Assembly: GCA_021738045.1 (NCBI GenBank)
Contig: JAIPCU010000005.1
Coordinates: 1 to 50,317, forward strand
Source of the DNA: Candidatus Methylopumilus sp.
GTDB lineage: Bacteria; Pseudomonadota; Gammaproteobacteria; Burkholderiales; Burkholderiaceae_B
Direction of reading: 5' to 3'
DNA length: 50,317 bases
The first letter of the stretch is position 1. Every line of letters starts with the position of its first letter. A program made the position numbers and the translations under genes. The notes beneath the pieces were generated by a model. That model had not been told where the DNA came from. It did not search any database and saw nothing but the letters and a program-made list of their open reading frames with translations. Shown one piece after another: positions 9,146 through 18,081 of this stretch.

Positions 9146-10885
9146 ATGACCGCCATCCCCTACTACAACACCCACGCCGCAGCACTCGCGCAACAATACG
9201 AGTCCCTCTCTGCCGCCTCAGTCCACAGTTGGCTAATCGACCTGCTCCCCAAAACCAAAACTCTGGCCTTAGACGTAGGCGCGGGCTCTGGACGCGACGC
9301 AGCGTGGTTAGCCAGCCTCGGTTTCGAAGTGATCGCCGTCGAACCCTCGGCAGGCATGCGGGCCGAGGCGCAGCGCTTGCATCGCTCGACGCAAATCCAA
9401 TGGCTAGACGATTCGTTACCTGATTTTCAAGTCACGCAGCGCTTAGGCCTAAGCTTCGATGTGATCCTACTCAGTGCAGTGTGGATGCACTTGCCGCCCG
9501 CAGAGCGCCCGCGTGCCTTTCGTAAGCTGATTGCCTTGCTAAAGCCTGGTGGGTTATTAGCGCTTACGCTACGCCTGGGGCCCGCCGCGCCCGAGCGCGC
9601 GATGTTTGAGGTGTCTGAGCACGAGATCGAAACGCTAGCTAAAAATCATGGCGCGTTCATTGAAAGGCGTGTGCTGTCTAGTGACCAAGGTGGGCGCACT
9701 GAGATTAGTTGGGTGCAATTGGCGCTTCGGCTGCCTGATGACGGCACCGGTGCCCTGCCCTTGTTGCGTCACATCATCTTCAATGACGACAAATCGTCTA
9801 CCTATAAGCTGGCGCTTCTGCGGGTGCTGTGCCGCATCGCCGACGGCACGGCCGGTTATGCCCGCGTGGTTGAGGGCGCGCCCAACTGGGTCGAGCTTCC
9901 GCTAGGGCTGGTGGCGCTGTTTTGGTTGCGGCAATATATGCCGCTGCTCAAGGCGGGGTTGCCGCAGCAACCTAACAATCGGGGGCTAGACGGCCTGGGG
10001 TTTGTCAAAGAGGCGTTCAGGGGCTTGGTTGCGCCGGCCTGTCATACCTCTGCGCTTGATCTGCGCGTGGGCATGCGCTTTGAGGGCGAGCGTGCGCAAC
10101 TGCTGCATCAGGCGTTGCGCGATGCCTGTAAAACGATTCAAGAAATGCCTGCGCGTTATTTGACTCACCCAGATGGCAGCAACATCTTGGCGGTCACGCG
10201 CCATGGTCGTGTGGCGGGGCCTCAGCATCTGCTGCTTGACGAGGCGTATCTGTCAAGCTTTGGGCACTTGCGCTTGCCGCAACATCTTTACACCGCCCTG
10301 CAACGTTTTGACGCGTGGATCGAACCAGCCTTGCTGGCTGAGTGGGCGCGGCTAATCAAAGGCTATGCGCGGCGCCAACACCGCACGGTTGACGAAAATA
10401 CCTTAGTGGCTGCGTTGGCCTGGTCAGACCCAGCACGCGACGTCGGTTTAGCGCGCGGGCAGGCGCTGCAACTGTTGGAAAGCGGTGGGTTGCAGTGTGT
10501 GTATAGCGGCAAGCGTTTAACTGCAAACACGCTCGACATCGATCACTGTTTGCCTTGGCACGCCTGGCCCTGTAGTGATTTGTGGAACCTGCTCCCCGCC
10601 TCGTCGCAACTCAACCGCCAAAAGAGCGACCGCGTACCCAGCGAGGTCATGCTCTCTGGCGCACAAACCCGCATCCAAGACTGGTGGGCGCAGGCGTATG
10701 ACGGGGTGCTGGGTGAAAGGTTTAGGCTTGAAGCGCAAGCAAGCTTGCCGCTGGTGGGTGGCGGTGCGGGGGTTGCAGAGGTGTATGCGGGGGTACGGGT
10801 GCAGAGGTTGCGGTTGCGGTTTGAAATAGCCAATACCGTTGTGAAAAGTCCCGCCGAACGGAGTTGGCTATTTGATTCACCATAA
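9146..10885 (+). CDS. Fusion of SAM-dependent methyltransferase and HNH endonuclease
   Basis: Residues 1-195 are a class I SAM-dependent methyltransferase: motif I LDVGAGSGRD at about 42-51, the acidic strand-2 end EVIAVEP at 61-67 and LLKPGGLLALTLR at about 131-143. Residues about 200-440 are an uncharacterised middle region. An HNH nuclease follows: CVYSGKRL at 451-458, LDIDHCLPWHAW at 463-474 with the catalytic His467, and LWNLLPASSQLNRQKSD at about 479-495. Modification and cleavage activities in one chain suggest a restriction-like or nucleic-acid processing role, but none has been shown to my knowledge. A damaged copy of the 3' part lies at 31884-32588. Confidence 0.85.
   Translation: MTAIPYYNTHAAALAQQYESLSAASVHSWLIDLLPKTKTLALDVGAGSGRDAAWLASLGFEVIAVEPSAGMRAEAQRLHRSTQIQWLDDSLPDFQVTQRLGLSFDVILLSAVWMHLPPAERPRAFRKLIALLKPGGLLALTLRLGPAAPERAMFEVSEHEIETLAKNHGAFIERRVLSSDQGGRTEISWVQLALRLPDDGTGALPLLRHIIFNDDKSSTYKLALLRVLCRIADGTAGYARVVEGAPNWVELPLGLVALFWLRQYMPLLKAGLPQQPNNRGLDGLGFVKEAFRGLVAPACHTSALDLRVGMRFEGERAQLLHQALRDACKTIQEMPARYLTHPDGSNILAVTRHGRVAGPQHLLLDEAYLSSFGHLRLPQHLYTALQRFDAWIEPALLAEWARLIKGYARRQHRTVDENTLVAALAWSDPARDVGLARGQALQLLESGGLQCVYSGKRLTANTLDIDHCLPWHAWPCSDLWNLLPASSQLNRQKSDRVPSEVMLSGAQTRIQDWWAQAYDGVLGERFRLEAQASLPLVGGGAGVAEVYAGVRVQRLRLRFEIANTVVKSPAERSWLFDSP
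9980..10803 (+). repeat. Direct repeat, intact copy (inside the methyltransferase-HNH gene)
   Basis: This stretch, encoding roughly residues 280-553 of the fusion protein, is repeated in the same orientation at 31884-32588. The two copies agree over long runs with scattered mainly silent changes. The second copy lacks 122 bases corresponding to 10504-10625. The two repeats bracket the whole catabolic island. Confidence 0.9.
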
Positions 10886-10898
10886 CCACCAGACTAGC

Positions 10899-11528
10899 TC
10901 ACTGATTTTTGAGCGCTTTAAAGTAGGCAACGACTTGTTTGGACGTCACCAAGTCCGCATACTTCTGCTCCATATCAAATAGATTGGCCCGATGAGGACC
11001 CTCTGCGCGATCCCCTACGCAGTCTGTCACTACCATCGGACGTAAGCCATAGGCTGACGCGTCAATCGTGCTCGCACGCACACAACCACTCGTGGTGCAG
11101 CCGGTAATAAATAAGGTATCGACGCCTACAAAAGTCAGCCACGCAGCCAAGTTAGTGCCAAAAAAAGCTGATCCGTGGCGTTTGGTTGAAACCCACTCAC
11201 CTTTCTTGGGCCGGACACTTTCGACAAACTGCGCGTCTTTCGAGTCAGGCGATAGTTTCTTAAGCGTTGGTACCTTGACCGCAAATGTACCAATGTCGTC
11301 GCCTTGCATTTCTGTTGCAAATCGCACGTGCGCGACGGGAACTTTCGAGCTTCGCGCGATCTTTAATAATTTTGAAGTTTGCTCAATCGCACTGAGCATA
11401 TTGAAACCGCCAAGCACATCGGCGTCGGCAAACCCTACTTGAAAATCGATAATTAACAATGCCGATTTTTTACCAAAACCAATTTTTTGACCAAATTTCT
11501 GCTTTTTGTAGACATCGAGATCTGCCAT
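10899..11528 (-). CDS. Isochorismatase-family cysteine hydrolase (maleamate / N-carbamoylsarcosine amidase type)
   Basis: The protein (209 aa) has the family's catalytic Asp (ALLIIDFQVGF), Lys (STKRHGSAFFGTNL) and nucleophilic Cys in GCTTSGCVRAS. The CTTSGCVRA context followed by VTDCVGDRAEGPHRANLFD is typical of N-carbamoylsarcosine amidase and maleamate amidohydrolase (NicF) relatives, which release ammonia from amides of small acids. The second of two adjacent ATGs was chosen because AGGAG lies six bases upstream. It is the last gene of a minus-strand set with the LeuC/LeuD-like pair and a Bug receptor, which fits release of an unsaturated dicarboxylate that the LeuCD-like enzyme then hydrates. 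The exact amide is unknown. Confidence 0.85.
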   Translation of the reverse strand: MADLDVYKKQKFGQKIGFGKKSALLIIDFQVGFADADVLGGFNMLSAIEQTSKLLKIARSSKVPVAHVRFATEMQGDDIGTFAVKVPTLKKLSPDSKDAQFVESVRPKKGEWVSTKRHGSAFFGTNLAAWLTFVGVDTLFITGCTTSGCVRASTIDASAYGLRPMVVTDCVGDRAEGPHRANLFDMEQKYADLVTSKQVVAYFKALKNQ

Positions 11529-11602
11529 CATGGGCTCCTAAAGTAGCATTGGGATTAAACCTGCCGCTCGCTTACACTAGCTATGCTCACAACACTCGGG
11601 AC

Positions 11603-12868
11603 TTACGCTAAATGGGTTCGAGGATCTGTGATAAATCCTGTCAGTGCGCTCGCCGCAACCGTTGCAGGTGAACCTAGATAAACCAAGGCATCACGATGTC
11701 CCATTCTGCCGAGAAAATTTCGGCTCGAAGATGAGATACATACTTCGCCCTCTGCCAAAACTCCCTGATGCATTCCAGCGCATGCGCCACAGCCTGGAGT
11801 GGTCACCGAAGCACCAGCGTTCACCAAAATTTCAAGCACCCCAGAAGTAAGCGCCTGCATGTAAACCTGCCTAGACGCTGGCGTGACGACAAGCCGGACG
11901 TCCGATGCGATTTTCTTACCTTTCAAAATGGATGCTGCAATCTCAAAATCTTCAAAGCGGCCATTCGTGCACGTTCCTATAAAAGCTTGATTAATGCGCA
12001 CAGAGCTAAAGTTGCCAACCGGATGTACGTTATCTACCTTGTTTGGTGCTGACACCAATGGCTCTAATGTCGATAAATCAACTTTGTGATGCGATACATA
12101 CTGCGCATCGACATCTGGCTGTGGCATTTCGGCAATCGTTATATTTAACCGATCGAAGTGCGCTTGGGTGACGGCATCGCCAGGAACCACGGCGAACTTT
12201 GCCCCCATCTCAATTCCCATATTGCAGAGCGTCATCCGCTCAGGAATACTCATGTGGGCAATGGCCTCGCCGTGATATTCAATTGCAGCATAGATCGCAC
12301 CTCTCGCGGAGATCGACTGAAGTATCGACAAAACAATATCTTTCGCAGCAACGCCTGCGGGCATGCGTCCCGTCAATTCGATCTTGATGCTTTCAGGAAC
12401 TCTAAACCACAACTTACCTTCAGACCAGAGGTAGGCCATCTCAGCCCCGCCGATACCGCAACCAATCGCACCAACTGCGCCTACGGTAATGGTGTGTGAA
12501 TCCATATTTGTGACCATCTTACCCGGATGAACCAAGCCACTTTCGACTGCAATTTGATGCGAGATTCCAGCGCCGACCTCGTGTAAATGTTCCCGAGGAA
12601 TCCCGAACTGATCAAACAGCTTTCTACCAATTCTATGCATCAAGGCATGTAATGGGGTATCTGCCGGAGCGTAGTGATCGTAGAACAGCCGGATCTTCTC
12701 TGGATGAGCCAGTTTTTTTACGCCATAACGCTTAAAGTTTTGATCAATCAATCCAATGCCATCATCTAATGCAAACGTCCAATCGGGGCCAATCTCAACC
12801 ATATCACCCGCTTTTACCGTCCGCCCCGCGAGGCGACCCATAATTTTTTCGGTTAGCGTTTGACTCAT
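11603..12868 (-). CDS. LeuC-type hydro-lyase large subunit (aconitase superfamily), locus 1
   Basis: This is the large subunit of a two-subunit [4Fe-4S] hydro-lyase. The three cluster cysteines are visible in FIGTCTNGRFEDF (Cys300) and TPGCGACAGM (Cys360, Cys363), with NMDSHTITVGAVGAIGCGIG near 121-140. Relatives act on isopropylmalate, citraconate, maleate (HbzI-type) or dimethylmaleate. Leucine synthesis is unlikely because no leuA or leuB is near and the neighbours are catabolic. A maleate or citraconate hydratase role is inferred. The ATG at 12868 has GAGGTG upstream and overlaps the LeuD-like stop by 4 bases. Confidence 0.88.
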   Translation of the reverse strand: MSQTLTEKIMGRLAGRTVKAGDMVEIGPDWTFALDDGIGLIDQNFKRYGVKKLAHPEKIRLFYDHYAPADTPLHALMHRIGRKLFDQFGIPREHLHEVGAGISHQIAVESGLVHPGKMVTNMDSHTITVGAVGAIGCGIGGAEMAYLWSEGKLWFRVPESIKIELTGRMPAGVAAKDIVLSILQSISARGAIYAAIEYHGEAIAHMSIPERMTLCNMGIEMGAKFAVVPGDAVTQAHFDRLNITIAEMPQPDVDAQYVSHHKVDLSTLEPLVSAPNKVDNVHPVGNFSSVRINQAFIGTCTNGRFEDFEIAASILKGKKIASDVRLVVTPASRQVYMQALTSGVLEILVNAGASVTTPGCGACAGMHQGVLAEGEVCISSSSRNFLGRMGHRDALVYLGSPATVAASALTGFITDPRTHLA

Positions 12869-13365
12869 GTCTTCACCTCTTTGTTGCTTTGGGCTAATTT
12901 TGCAGCCCACAGTCCGCCCGCGCTCAGAATCGTAAGCACCTCGGGTGGAAGCGGCGTAAAAGAAAGTACTTTGCCATTAATCGATGCTTGCCCAGTTTGC
13001 AGATCAGCAAAAATCTTGTCTCCCTCAGTGATCGCAGACACAATTTCCGGGCTAATGACTACTGCCAAGCCATTGTTTACTGCATTTCTAAAAAAAATGC
13101 GTGAGAAAGATTTTGCAAGCACAAGGCGCACATTCGCACCGATCATAGACGTTACCGCATGCTCGCGAGACGAGCCGCAACCAAAATTCCAACCTCCTAT
13201 GACGACACCTCCAGCAAGAACTTTTTGTCGTACAGCCTCGCCTAGCGGTTCGAACAAATGTTTAGCTTGATCCTCAGGCTTTAAAACGGCGAGGTATCGC
13301 GCCGGAAAAATAACGTCTGTGTCAATGTCGTCACCCAATACCGCAGCAAATCCCTCAACTTGCAT
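12865..13365 (-). CDS. LeuD-type hydro-lyase small subunit, locus 1
   Basis: The small swivelling subunit (166 aa) pairs with the LeuC-type protein encoded immediately downstream. The hallmark segments are present: LGDDIDTDVIFPARYL at the N-terminus, then WNFGCGSSREHAV with the substrate-binding Ser-Ser-Arg, then SFSRIFFRNAVNNGL. Substrate choice in this superfamily depends on a flexible loop after the IDTDVI strand and cannot be read with certainty. The ATG at 13365 has AAGG at good spacing; a GTG at 13392 is the alternative. The order receptor-LeuD-LeuC-hydrolase indicates one catabolic operon. Confidence 0.87.
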   Translation of the reverse strand: MQVEGFAAVLGDDIDTDVIFPARYLAVLKPEDQAKHLFEPLGEAVRQKVLAGGVVIGGWNFGCGSSREHAVTSMIGANVRLVLAKSFSRIFFRNAVNNGLAVVISPEIVSAITEGDKIFADLQTGQASINGKVLSFTPLPPEVLTILSAGGLWAAKLAQSNKEVKT

Positions 13366-13429
13366 ACATATCCTTTGATCAACTATGGGCACAAGATATT
13401 TAGCTCAACCCAGTTTTAGTCACACAGAC

Positions 13430-14413
13430 TTACGGGGCAATTGTGATTCCGCTACTTCTAATGAAGTTAGTCCACACTGGAATATCTTTATTAATGAAGT
13501 CAGTAAGCTCAGCCGCATTCATCAGCATTGGCTCGATCTCCATTTTTCGTAGCCGGTCAGTTATCTCGGGCGAGGCGACCGCTTTTTGCGCAGCGTCACT
13601 TAGCTTCTTGATCACGGCTTCAGGCGTACCGGCAGGTGCAGCCAAACACCACCACGCTAAAACCTGGAAGCTAGGGAAACCGCTCTCAGCGACTGTTGGG
13701 ACGTCAGGAAGCGCACCAAGCCGAGTCGGGCCTGTCACAGCTAGCGCTCTCAGCTTGCCAGCTTGAATGAGTGGCAATGCCGCCGATGGAGAATCCGTAG
13801 CAAACAATACCTGTCCGGCGGCTACATCTACAATTACCTGACCACTGCCTTTGTATGGAATATGTGTCGCGGACACTGATGCTTTGTGTAAGAGCATTTC
13901 TGTCGCAAGGTGGGTAATTGTTCCAACTCCGGCCGAGGCAAAACTGCTTGGCTCTTTCTTTAATCGATCAAGTAATTCACCTAGGGTTTGAGGCGAGCCT
14001 GGTCTAGTTGACGTGAAAATTACATAATCAGATTTTGCCAGGCCTGAAATAAATGCAAAATCTTTTTTGACATCGTATTTTGCATTTGGGTTTAAAACTG
14101 GTGTCGTTCCGAGCGATGAAGTCGTGCCCATCGTTAAGGTATACCCATCTGGCTTTGCACGAGCAACATACTCCGTACCAATGACCCCTCCACCACCCAA
14201 TCGATTTTCGACAGTCACGGGTGTCCCAAGTATTTCTCTCATCTTTTCTGAGAGAATTCTCGCGATCGTATCGCTACCGGTGCCGGGCCCAAAAGCGACA
14301 ACTAGATTGATCGGCCGGTTCGGAAATGTTGGGTCCGCGTTAGCAGAAAACATCACTATGCATGCGGCAAAACTAGCGCAGATATTTATTAGGTACTTTC
14401 GCAAAAAAGACAT
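13430..14413 (-). CDS. Bug/TctC-family periplasmic solute-binding receptor 1
   Basis: This is a tripartite-tricarboxylate-type extracytoplasmic receptor (327 aa) with a signal peptide at residues 1-26 (MSFLRKYLINICASFAAC... ending ANA). Family motifs follow: PNRPINLVVAFGPGTGSDTIAR, VENRLGGGGVIGTEYVARAKPDG, THIPYKGSGQVIVDVAAGQV and LPDVPTVAES. Bug proteins bind carboxylates, amides or aromatic acids in the periplasm. No TctA/TctB membrane genes are nearby, so it is an orphan receptor as is common in Burkholderiales. GGAG sits six bases before the ATG. It is the first gene of the minus-strand set and diverges from the CoA-transferase operon across a 207-base intergenic region. Confidence 0.92.
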   Translation of the reverse strand: MSFLRKYLINICASFAACIVMFSANADPTFPNRPINLVVAFGPGTGSDTIARILSEKMREILGTPVTVENRLGGGGVIGTEYVARAKPDGYTLTMGTTSSLGTTPVLNPNAKYDVKKDFAFISGLAKSDYVIFTSTRPGSPQTLGELLDRLKKEPSSFASAGVGTITHLATEMLLHKASVSATHIPYKGSGQVIVDVAAGQVLFATDSPSAALPLIQAGKLRALAVTGPTRLGALPDVPTVAESGFPSFQVLAWWCLAAPAGTPEAVIKKLSDAAQKAVASPEITDRLRKMEIEPMLMNAAELTDFINKDIPVWTNFIRSSGITIAP

Positions 14414-14559
14414 ATCAACTCCCTCGTTGTTGATTCACAAGCTAGAACCAAGCTCCACCCTTTGATTGTGACTGTGATAACCGGCACGCTCGGGTTTCGC
14501 ACATTAGTGACTCTGTTGCTGGTTAGATCGAGCGACTGTGCTTTATTAGTATCTAAAAC

Positions 14560-14588
14560 TTGACAGTCAAACTAAACCTAACTATTGT
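14560..14588 (+). promoter_or_regulatory. Sigma-70-type promoter of the CoA-transferase/lyase operon
   Basis: TTGACA at 14560-14565 matches the -35 consensus exactly. It is separated by 17 bases from TATTGT at 14583-14588, which serves as a -10 box. Transcription would start near 14595, just before the GAGG at 14607-14610. The palindrome at 14585-14596 overlaps the -10 box, so a bound repressor would block RNA polymerase. Confidence 0.65.
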
Positions 14589-14596
14589 CCGTACAA
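14585..14596. promoter_or_regulatory. Candidate GntR operator 1 (TTGTCCGTACAA)
   Basis: TTGT and ACAA form an inverted repeat around CCGT (five-base arms if the flanking A/T is counted). The same 12 bases plus the following TTA recur at 20377-20391, upstream of the minus-strand amidase and next to the GntR/UTRA gene. The TTGT-N4-ACAA layout resembles operators of HutC-type GntR regulators. Binding has not been shown. Confidence 0.6.
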
Positions 14597-14620
14597 TTAG
14601 ATTAACGAGGTATGCAAAAA

Positions 14621-15871
14621 ATGTCAACGGCCGAAAAGTCAACGCATGGGGCGCTTTCAGATGTCAAAGTGCTAGACCTCTCAAACTTCCTCGCAGCACC
14701 GATGTGCGCCATGTTTATGGCAGACTTTGGTGCGCAAGTCATAAAAATTGAAAAGCCGGGCTCCGGTGACGAGATGCGGTTTTGGGGCGAAAACAAAGAC
14801 GGCGTTGGGCTTTATTACAAGGTCATCAATCGAGGTAAAAAGTCCGTCACGCTTGATCTGCGAACCCCCTTTGGGGTTGAAGTCGTGAAAAAATTAGTAC
14901 TGGACACGGATATCGTGATCGAGAATTACCGAACGGGGACACTTGAAAAGTGGGGACTCGGGTACGAAACACTCAAAGCGATCAATCCAAGCCTCATTAT
15001 GATTCGCGTAACCGGTTATGGACAAACAGGGCCTTACAGCGATCGTCCTGGCTTCGGAACGCTAGCCGAAGCCTATGCTGGTGCCGCCTTTATTTCCGGC
15101 TACCCGGATCAAGCTCCACTGCTTCCAGGGTTTGGGTTGGCAGACTCGACGACGGGTCTTATGGCGGCATATCTTGGGCTTGTTGCGATGGCCGAAAAGC
15201 GACGCACAGGGAAAGGTCAATATATTGATCTGGCCATTTATGAAACCCTGTTAACGCTGATCGGGCCAAACGTCATTAATTATGATCAGCTCGGCATTAT
15301 TCAGCAACGCAGCGGCAGCAGACTCTCATTTACCGCCCCCCGCAACACGTATCGAACGCGTGACGAACGTTGGGTAACGATTGGTGGCAGCGCGCAGTCC
15401 GCGTTCACAAGTATTTGTAAAACGCTTGGAATTGCCGAAATTATTGAAGATCCTCGGTTTTTAAATAATCGGCTAAGGATAAAAAATGTTGAGGCACTCG
15501 ACCAAGCAATTCAATCCGCAGTTGAGCAATTTGATCTAACCGATTTATTAGCGCAAGCGGCCAAAAATAATTCTACGATGTCTCCAGTGAATGACGTCGA
15601 ACAAATTTTTGCTGATCCGCATATTCAAGCAAGACAAAACATTACTCAGCTTTTTGATTCCGAACTCAAGTCGAATGTTCGCATGCAAGGTGTCGTAGGA
15701 AAGCTTTCCGAATCGCCTGGACATATCCGTCATCCAGGCCCAAGACTCGGTGCAGATAATCACGCCGTCTTAGTCGAGCAACTGGGCTATTCGCTTACCC
15801 AACTCGCACACGAGGGTATCGACACCGATCACACAATCAATGATCCAAAAGGTACAGATGCAATTTCCTGA
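14621..15871 (+). CDS. Class III (CaiB/BaiF) CoA-transferase 1
   Basis: Family III CoA-transferases move CoA from a donor such as succinyl-CoA to a carboxylic acid through an aspartyl-CoA intermediate. The product (416 aa) contains VLDLSNFLAAPMC near the start, ENYRTGTLEKWGLGYE, VTGYGQTGPYSDRPGFGTL and the catalytic Asp175 in FGLADSTTG. ATG 14621 is ten bases from GAGG; ATG 14612 is only one base away and is less likely. It leads an operon with an HMG-CoA-lyase-like gene that overlaps its 3' end. A citramalate CoA-transferase (Sct-like) role is inferred from that pairing, not proven. Confidence 0.9.
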   Translation: MSTAEKSTHGALSDVKVLDLSNFLAAPMCAMFMADFGAQVIKIEKPGSGDEMRFWGENKDGVGLYYKVINRGKKSVTLDLRTPFGVEVVKKLVLDTDIVIENYRTGTLEKWGLGYETLKAINPSLIMIRVTGYGQTGPYSDRPGFGTLAEAYAGAAFISGYPDQAPLLPGFGLADSTTGLMAAYLGLVAMAEKRRTGKGQYIDLAIYETLLTLIGPNVINYDQLGIIQQRSGSRLSFTAPRNTYRTRDERWVTIGGSAQSAFTSICKTLGIAEIIEDPRFLNNRLRIKNVEALDQAIQSAVEQFDLTDLLAQAAKNNSTMSPVNDVEQIFADPHIQARQNITQLFDSELKSNVRMQGVVGKLSESPGHIRHPGPRLGADNHAVLVEQLGYSLTQLAHEGIDTDHTINDPKGTDAIS

Positions 15872-16811
15872 AAAAATAACCGTAATTGATGTCTCTGCAC
15901 GTGATGGCCTACAGAGCTTTAAGCGCTGGGTATCCACTGAAGACAAAGTTAAGATGATTGATATTTTGACCGAGACCGGATTTCCAGTCATCGAAGTCGC
16001 CGGTTTTGCGCATCCTCGCGTGATTCCCAATCTTCGTGATGCTGAAGAAGTGTGCGAACGTATTAAGCGCAAACCAGGCACTGTCTATCGGGGGCTTGCG
16101 CCTAATGCGCGAGGTGCCACACGTGCTGTCGCTGCGGGTGTTAACGAGGTTGTCGGGCTAGCCATTGCAAGCGATACTTACCTCAAAAAAAATCAGAATA
16201 TGAGCGCCGAGCAAGCAAACGACCAAGCGATCGAAGCCTTTAGAATTGCTGAAACAGCAGGCTGTAGCTATGTCATTGCCATAGGCATGTCTTTTTGGTG
16301 TCCGTACGAAGGCCTGATTGCCAAGCAGCGCGTCATCGATATGGTGAAGAAGTTTCGAAATGCGGGCATACAGAAAATGTACTTGGCGGGCTCAGTCGGG
16401 ATGGAAGATCCGCGACATGTCAACGCTCTCTTCTCGATGCTGCGCGATCAGTTTCCTGATATCGAGTTCGGTTTTCACATTCATAACTTGTCAGGAATGG
16501 CAACAGCAAATATCCTTGCCGCACTTGATGGCGGCGCTGCATTTTTAGAAGGCGCTATCTGTGGCATTGGTGGTGGCATCGCCATGCCCGAATCGCTCGG
16601 CTCGGTGGGAAATTACCCCGCTGAAGACTTAGTGCGTATGCTAGAGCTTCTTCAGATAAAAACTGGCTTGAATATCGAAACCGTGACTCAAGCCTCAAAA
16701 AAGATTGCTGCTTTACTTGATATCTCTCCAAGAAGTCATTCCGCCCTTGATTGCACGCGCGAAGCGGTCATGCAATGGGGCAAAGACCATCCACGCGAGC
16801 ATCCCGCCTAA
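15858..16811 (+). CDS. HMG-CoA-lyase-like acyl-CoA lyase, candidate (R)-citramalyl-CoA lyase
   Basis: This TIM-barrel lyase (317 aa) carries ITVIDVSARDGLQSF with the catalytic Arg-Asp, the metal-binding HIHNLSGMATAN motif and the GAICGIGGG loop with the mobile active-site Cys of the HMG-CoA lyase family. Such enzymes cleave 3-hydroxy-3-methyl acyl-CoAs. In Chloroflexus, an HMG-CoA-lyase homologue encoded with a class III CoA-transferase is (R)-citramalyl-CoA lyase, giving acetyl-CoA and pyruvate. The same pairing here suggests that reaction. The start at 15858 follows AAGG at six bases and overlaps the upstream gene by 14 bases. Confidence 0.88.
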   Translation: MQFPEKITVIDVSARDGLQSFKRWVSTEDKVKMIDILTETGFPVIEVAGFAHPRVIPNLRDAEEVCERIKRKPGTVYRGLAPNARGATRAVAAGVNEVVGLAIASDTYLKKNQNMSAEQANDQAIEAFRIAETAGCSYVIAIGMSFWCPYEGLIAKQRVIDMVKKFRNAGIQKMYLAGSVGMEDPRHVNALFSMLRDQFPDIEFGFHIHNLSGMATANILAALDGGAAFLEGAICGIGGGIAMPESLGSVGNYPAEDLVRMLELLQIKTGLNIETVTQASKKIAALLDISPRSHSALDCTREAVMQWGKDHPREHPA

Positions 16812-16853
16812 AAACTGGTTGTCCTCGCTAACCAAATTGATTCGGAGTATTTT

Positions 16854-18068
16854 ATGCAATTGAACGATATCAGCATTCAACCTTTAGACGGTTTAAAAGT
16901 TATTGATGTATCAAGCTTTCTAGCTGGTCCGTTTTGTTCCACACAACTCGCCGAATTTGGTGCGGACGTAATTAAGTTAGAGCTCCCGAAGGTGGGGGAT
17001 GCCTTGCGACGCTTCGGCAGCATCACACCAAATGGCGACTCATTGCCTTGGCTTTCGGAATGTCGAAATAAAAAGTCTGCCACCTTGGATCTTCGCACGC
17101 CAGAGGGCGCGGAACTACTTAAAGCGCTGATTAAAGACGCCGATGTCTTAGTCGAAAACTTTCAACCTGGAACTCTCGAAAAGTGGGGGCTTGGATGGGA
17201 CGTGTTGAAAGAAGTCAATCCGAAACTAATTATGGTCCGGATCTCGGGATACGGGCAGACTGGGCCATACAGTCCGAGACCTGGATTCGGTCGCATTGGT
17301 AACGCGTTCGGCGGACTGTCTTATCTTGCGGGCTACCCGGACCGACCGCCCGTTACCCCTGGATCAGCGACCATCCCCGACTATCTTGCAGGCTTATACG
17401 GTGCGCTTGGAGTATTGCTGTGCATTCAAGCTTTACAAAAAACGGGTCGGGGACAAGTGGTAGATATTGGACTGTATGAACCCATCTTCCGTATCTTGGA
17501 TGAAATCGCGCCGTCTTATCATATGAAAGGCTATGTTCGCGAACGCATGGGCCCTGGTACTGTCAACGTTGTTCCACATAGCCATTACCCCACTAAAGAT
17601 GATAAGTGGGTAGCGATCGCCTGCACGAGTGACAAAATTTTCGAAAGACTCGCCCTTGCCATGGGTGTCCCAGAATTTGGGGGGGACGGCAAATGGGGCA
17701 CAATCACACAACGCGAAGCAGAGCGCTCTGTGGTGGATGATTTTGTAAGCGCTTGGACTTCGACACTGACTCGAGAACAGGTGCTATCCACGTGCGAATC
17801 TTTCCAAGTGCCTTGTGGCTCAGTGTATTCAATTGATGAAATATTTATCGATCCTCAATATGCTGCACGAGAGAATATCAAGTATATGAAGGACGCATTT
17901 GGGCAAGAGCACGCCATTCCGAATTTAGTGCCACGACTGACTGACACACCAGGAAAAATTCGAAGCCTAGGGCCCGCACTAGGTCAACACAACGACGAAG
18001 TATTTAGAGGGCGCTTAGGCCTATCAGCTGAACGGATTGCAGAGCTTGTAAACAAAGGCGTTATTTAA
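16854..18068 (+). CDS. Class III (CaiB/BaiF) CoA-transferase 2
   Basis: This is a second family III CoA-transferase (404 aa) with VIDVSSFLAGPFC, ENFQPGTLEKWGLGWDVL, ISGYGQTGPYSPRPGFG and the catalytic Asp176 in TIPDYLAG. It is clearly related to the first transferase but diverged over most of its length, so it is not a recent duplicate. GGAG lies six bases before the ATG. It is followed after 13 bases by a CitE-like lyase. The order transferase-lyase-transferase-lyase suggests two separate activation-and-cleavage steps, perhaps for two stereoisomers or two chain-length variants (inference). Confidence 0.9.
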   Translation: MQLNDISIQPLDGLKVIDVSSFLAGPFCSTQLAEFGADVIKLELPKVGDALRRFGSITPNGDSLPWLSECRNKKSATLDLRTPEGAELLKALIKDADVLVENFQPGTLEKWGLGWDVLKEVNPKLIMVRISGYGQTGPYSPRPGFGRIGNAFGGLSYLAGYPDRPPVTPGSATIPDYLAGLYGALGVLLCIQALQKTGRGQVVDIGLYEPIFRILDEIAPSYHMKGYVRERMGPGTVNVVPHSHYPTKDDKWVAIACTSDKIFERLALAMGVPEFGGDGKWGTITQREAERSVVDDFVSAWTSTLTREQVLSTCESFQVPCGSVYSIDEIFIDPQYAARENIKYMKDAFGQEHAIPNLVPRLTDTPGKIRSLGPALGQHNDEVFRGRLGLSAERIAELVNKGVI

Positions 18069-18081
18069 GGACATCGTAAGT

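Noticed and set aside
11603-13365. Leucine biosynthesis genes leuC and leuD
   Set aside because: No leuA or leuB is adjacent, a second diverged pair exists at 41.3-43.2 kb, and both pairs sit with catabolic receptors, hydrolases and lyases.
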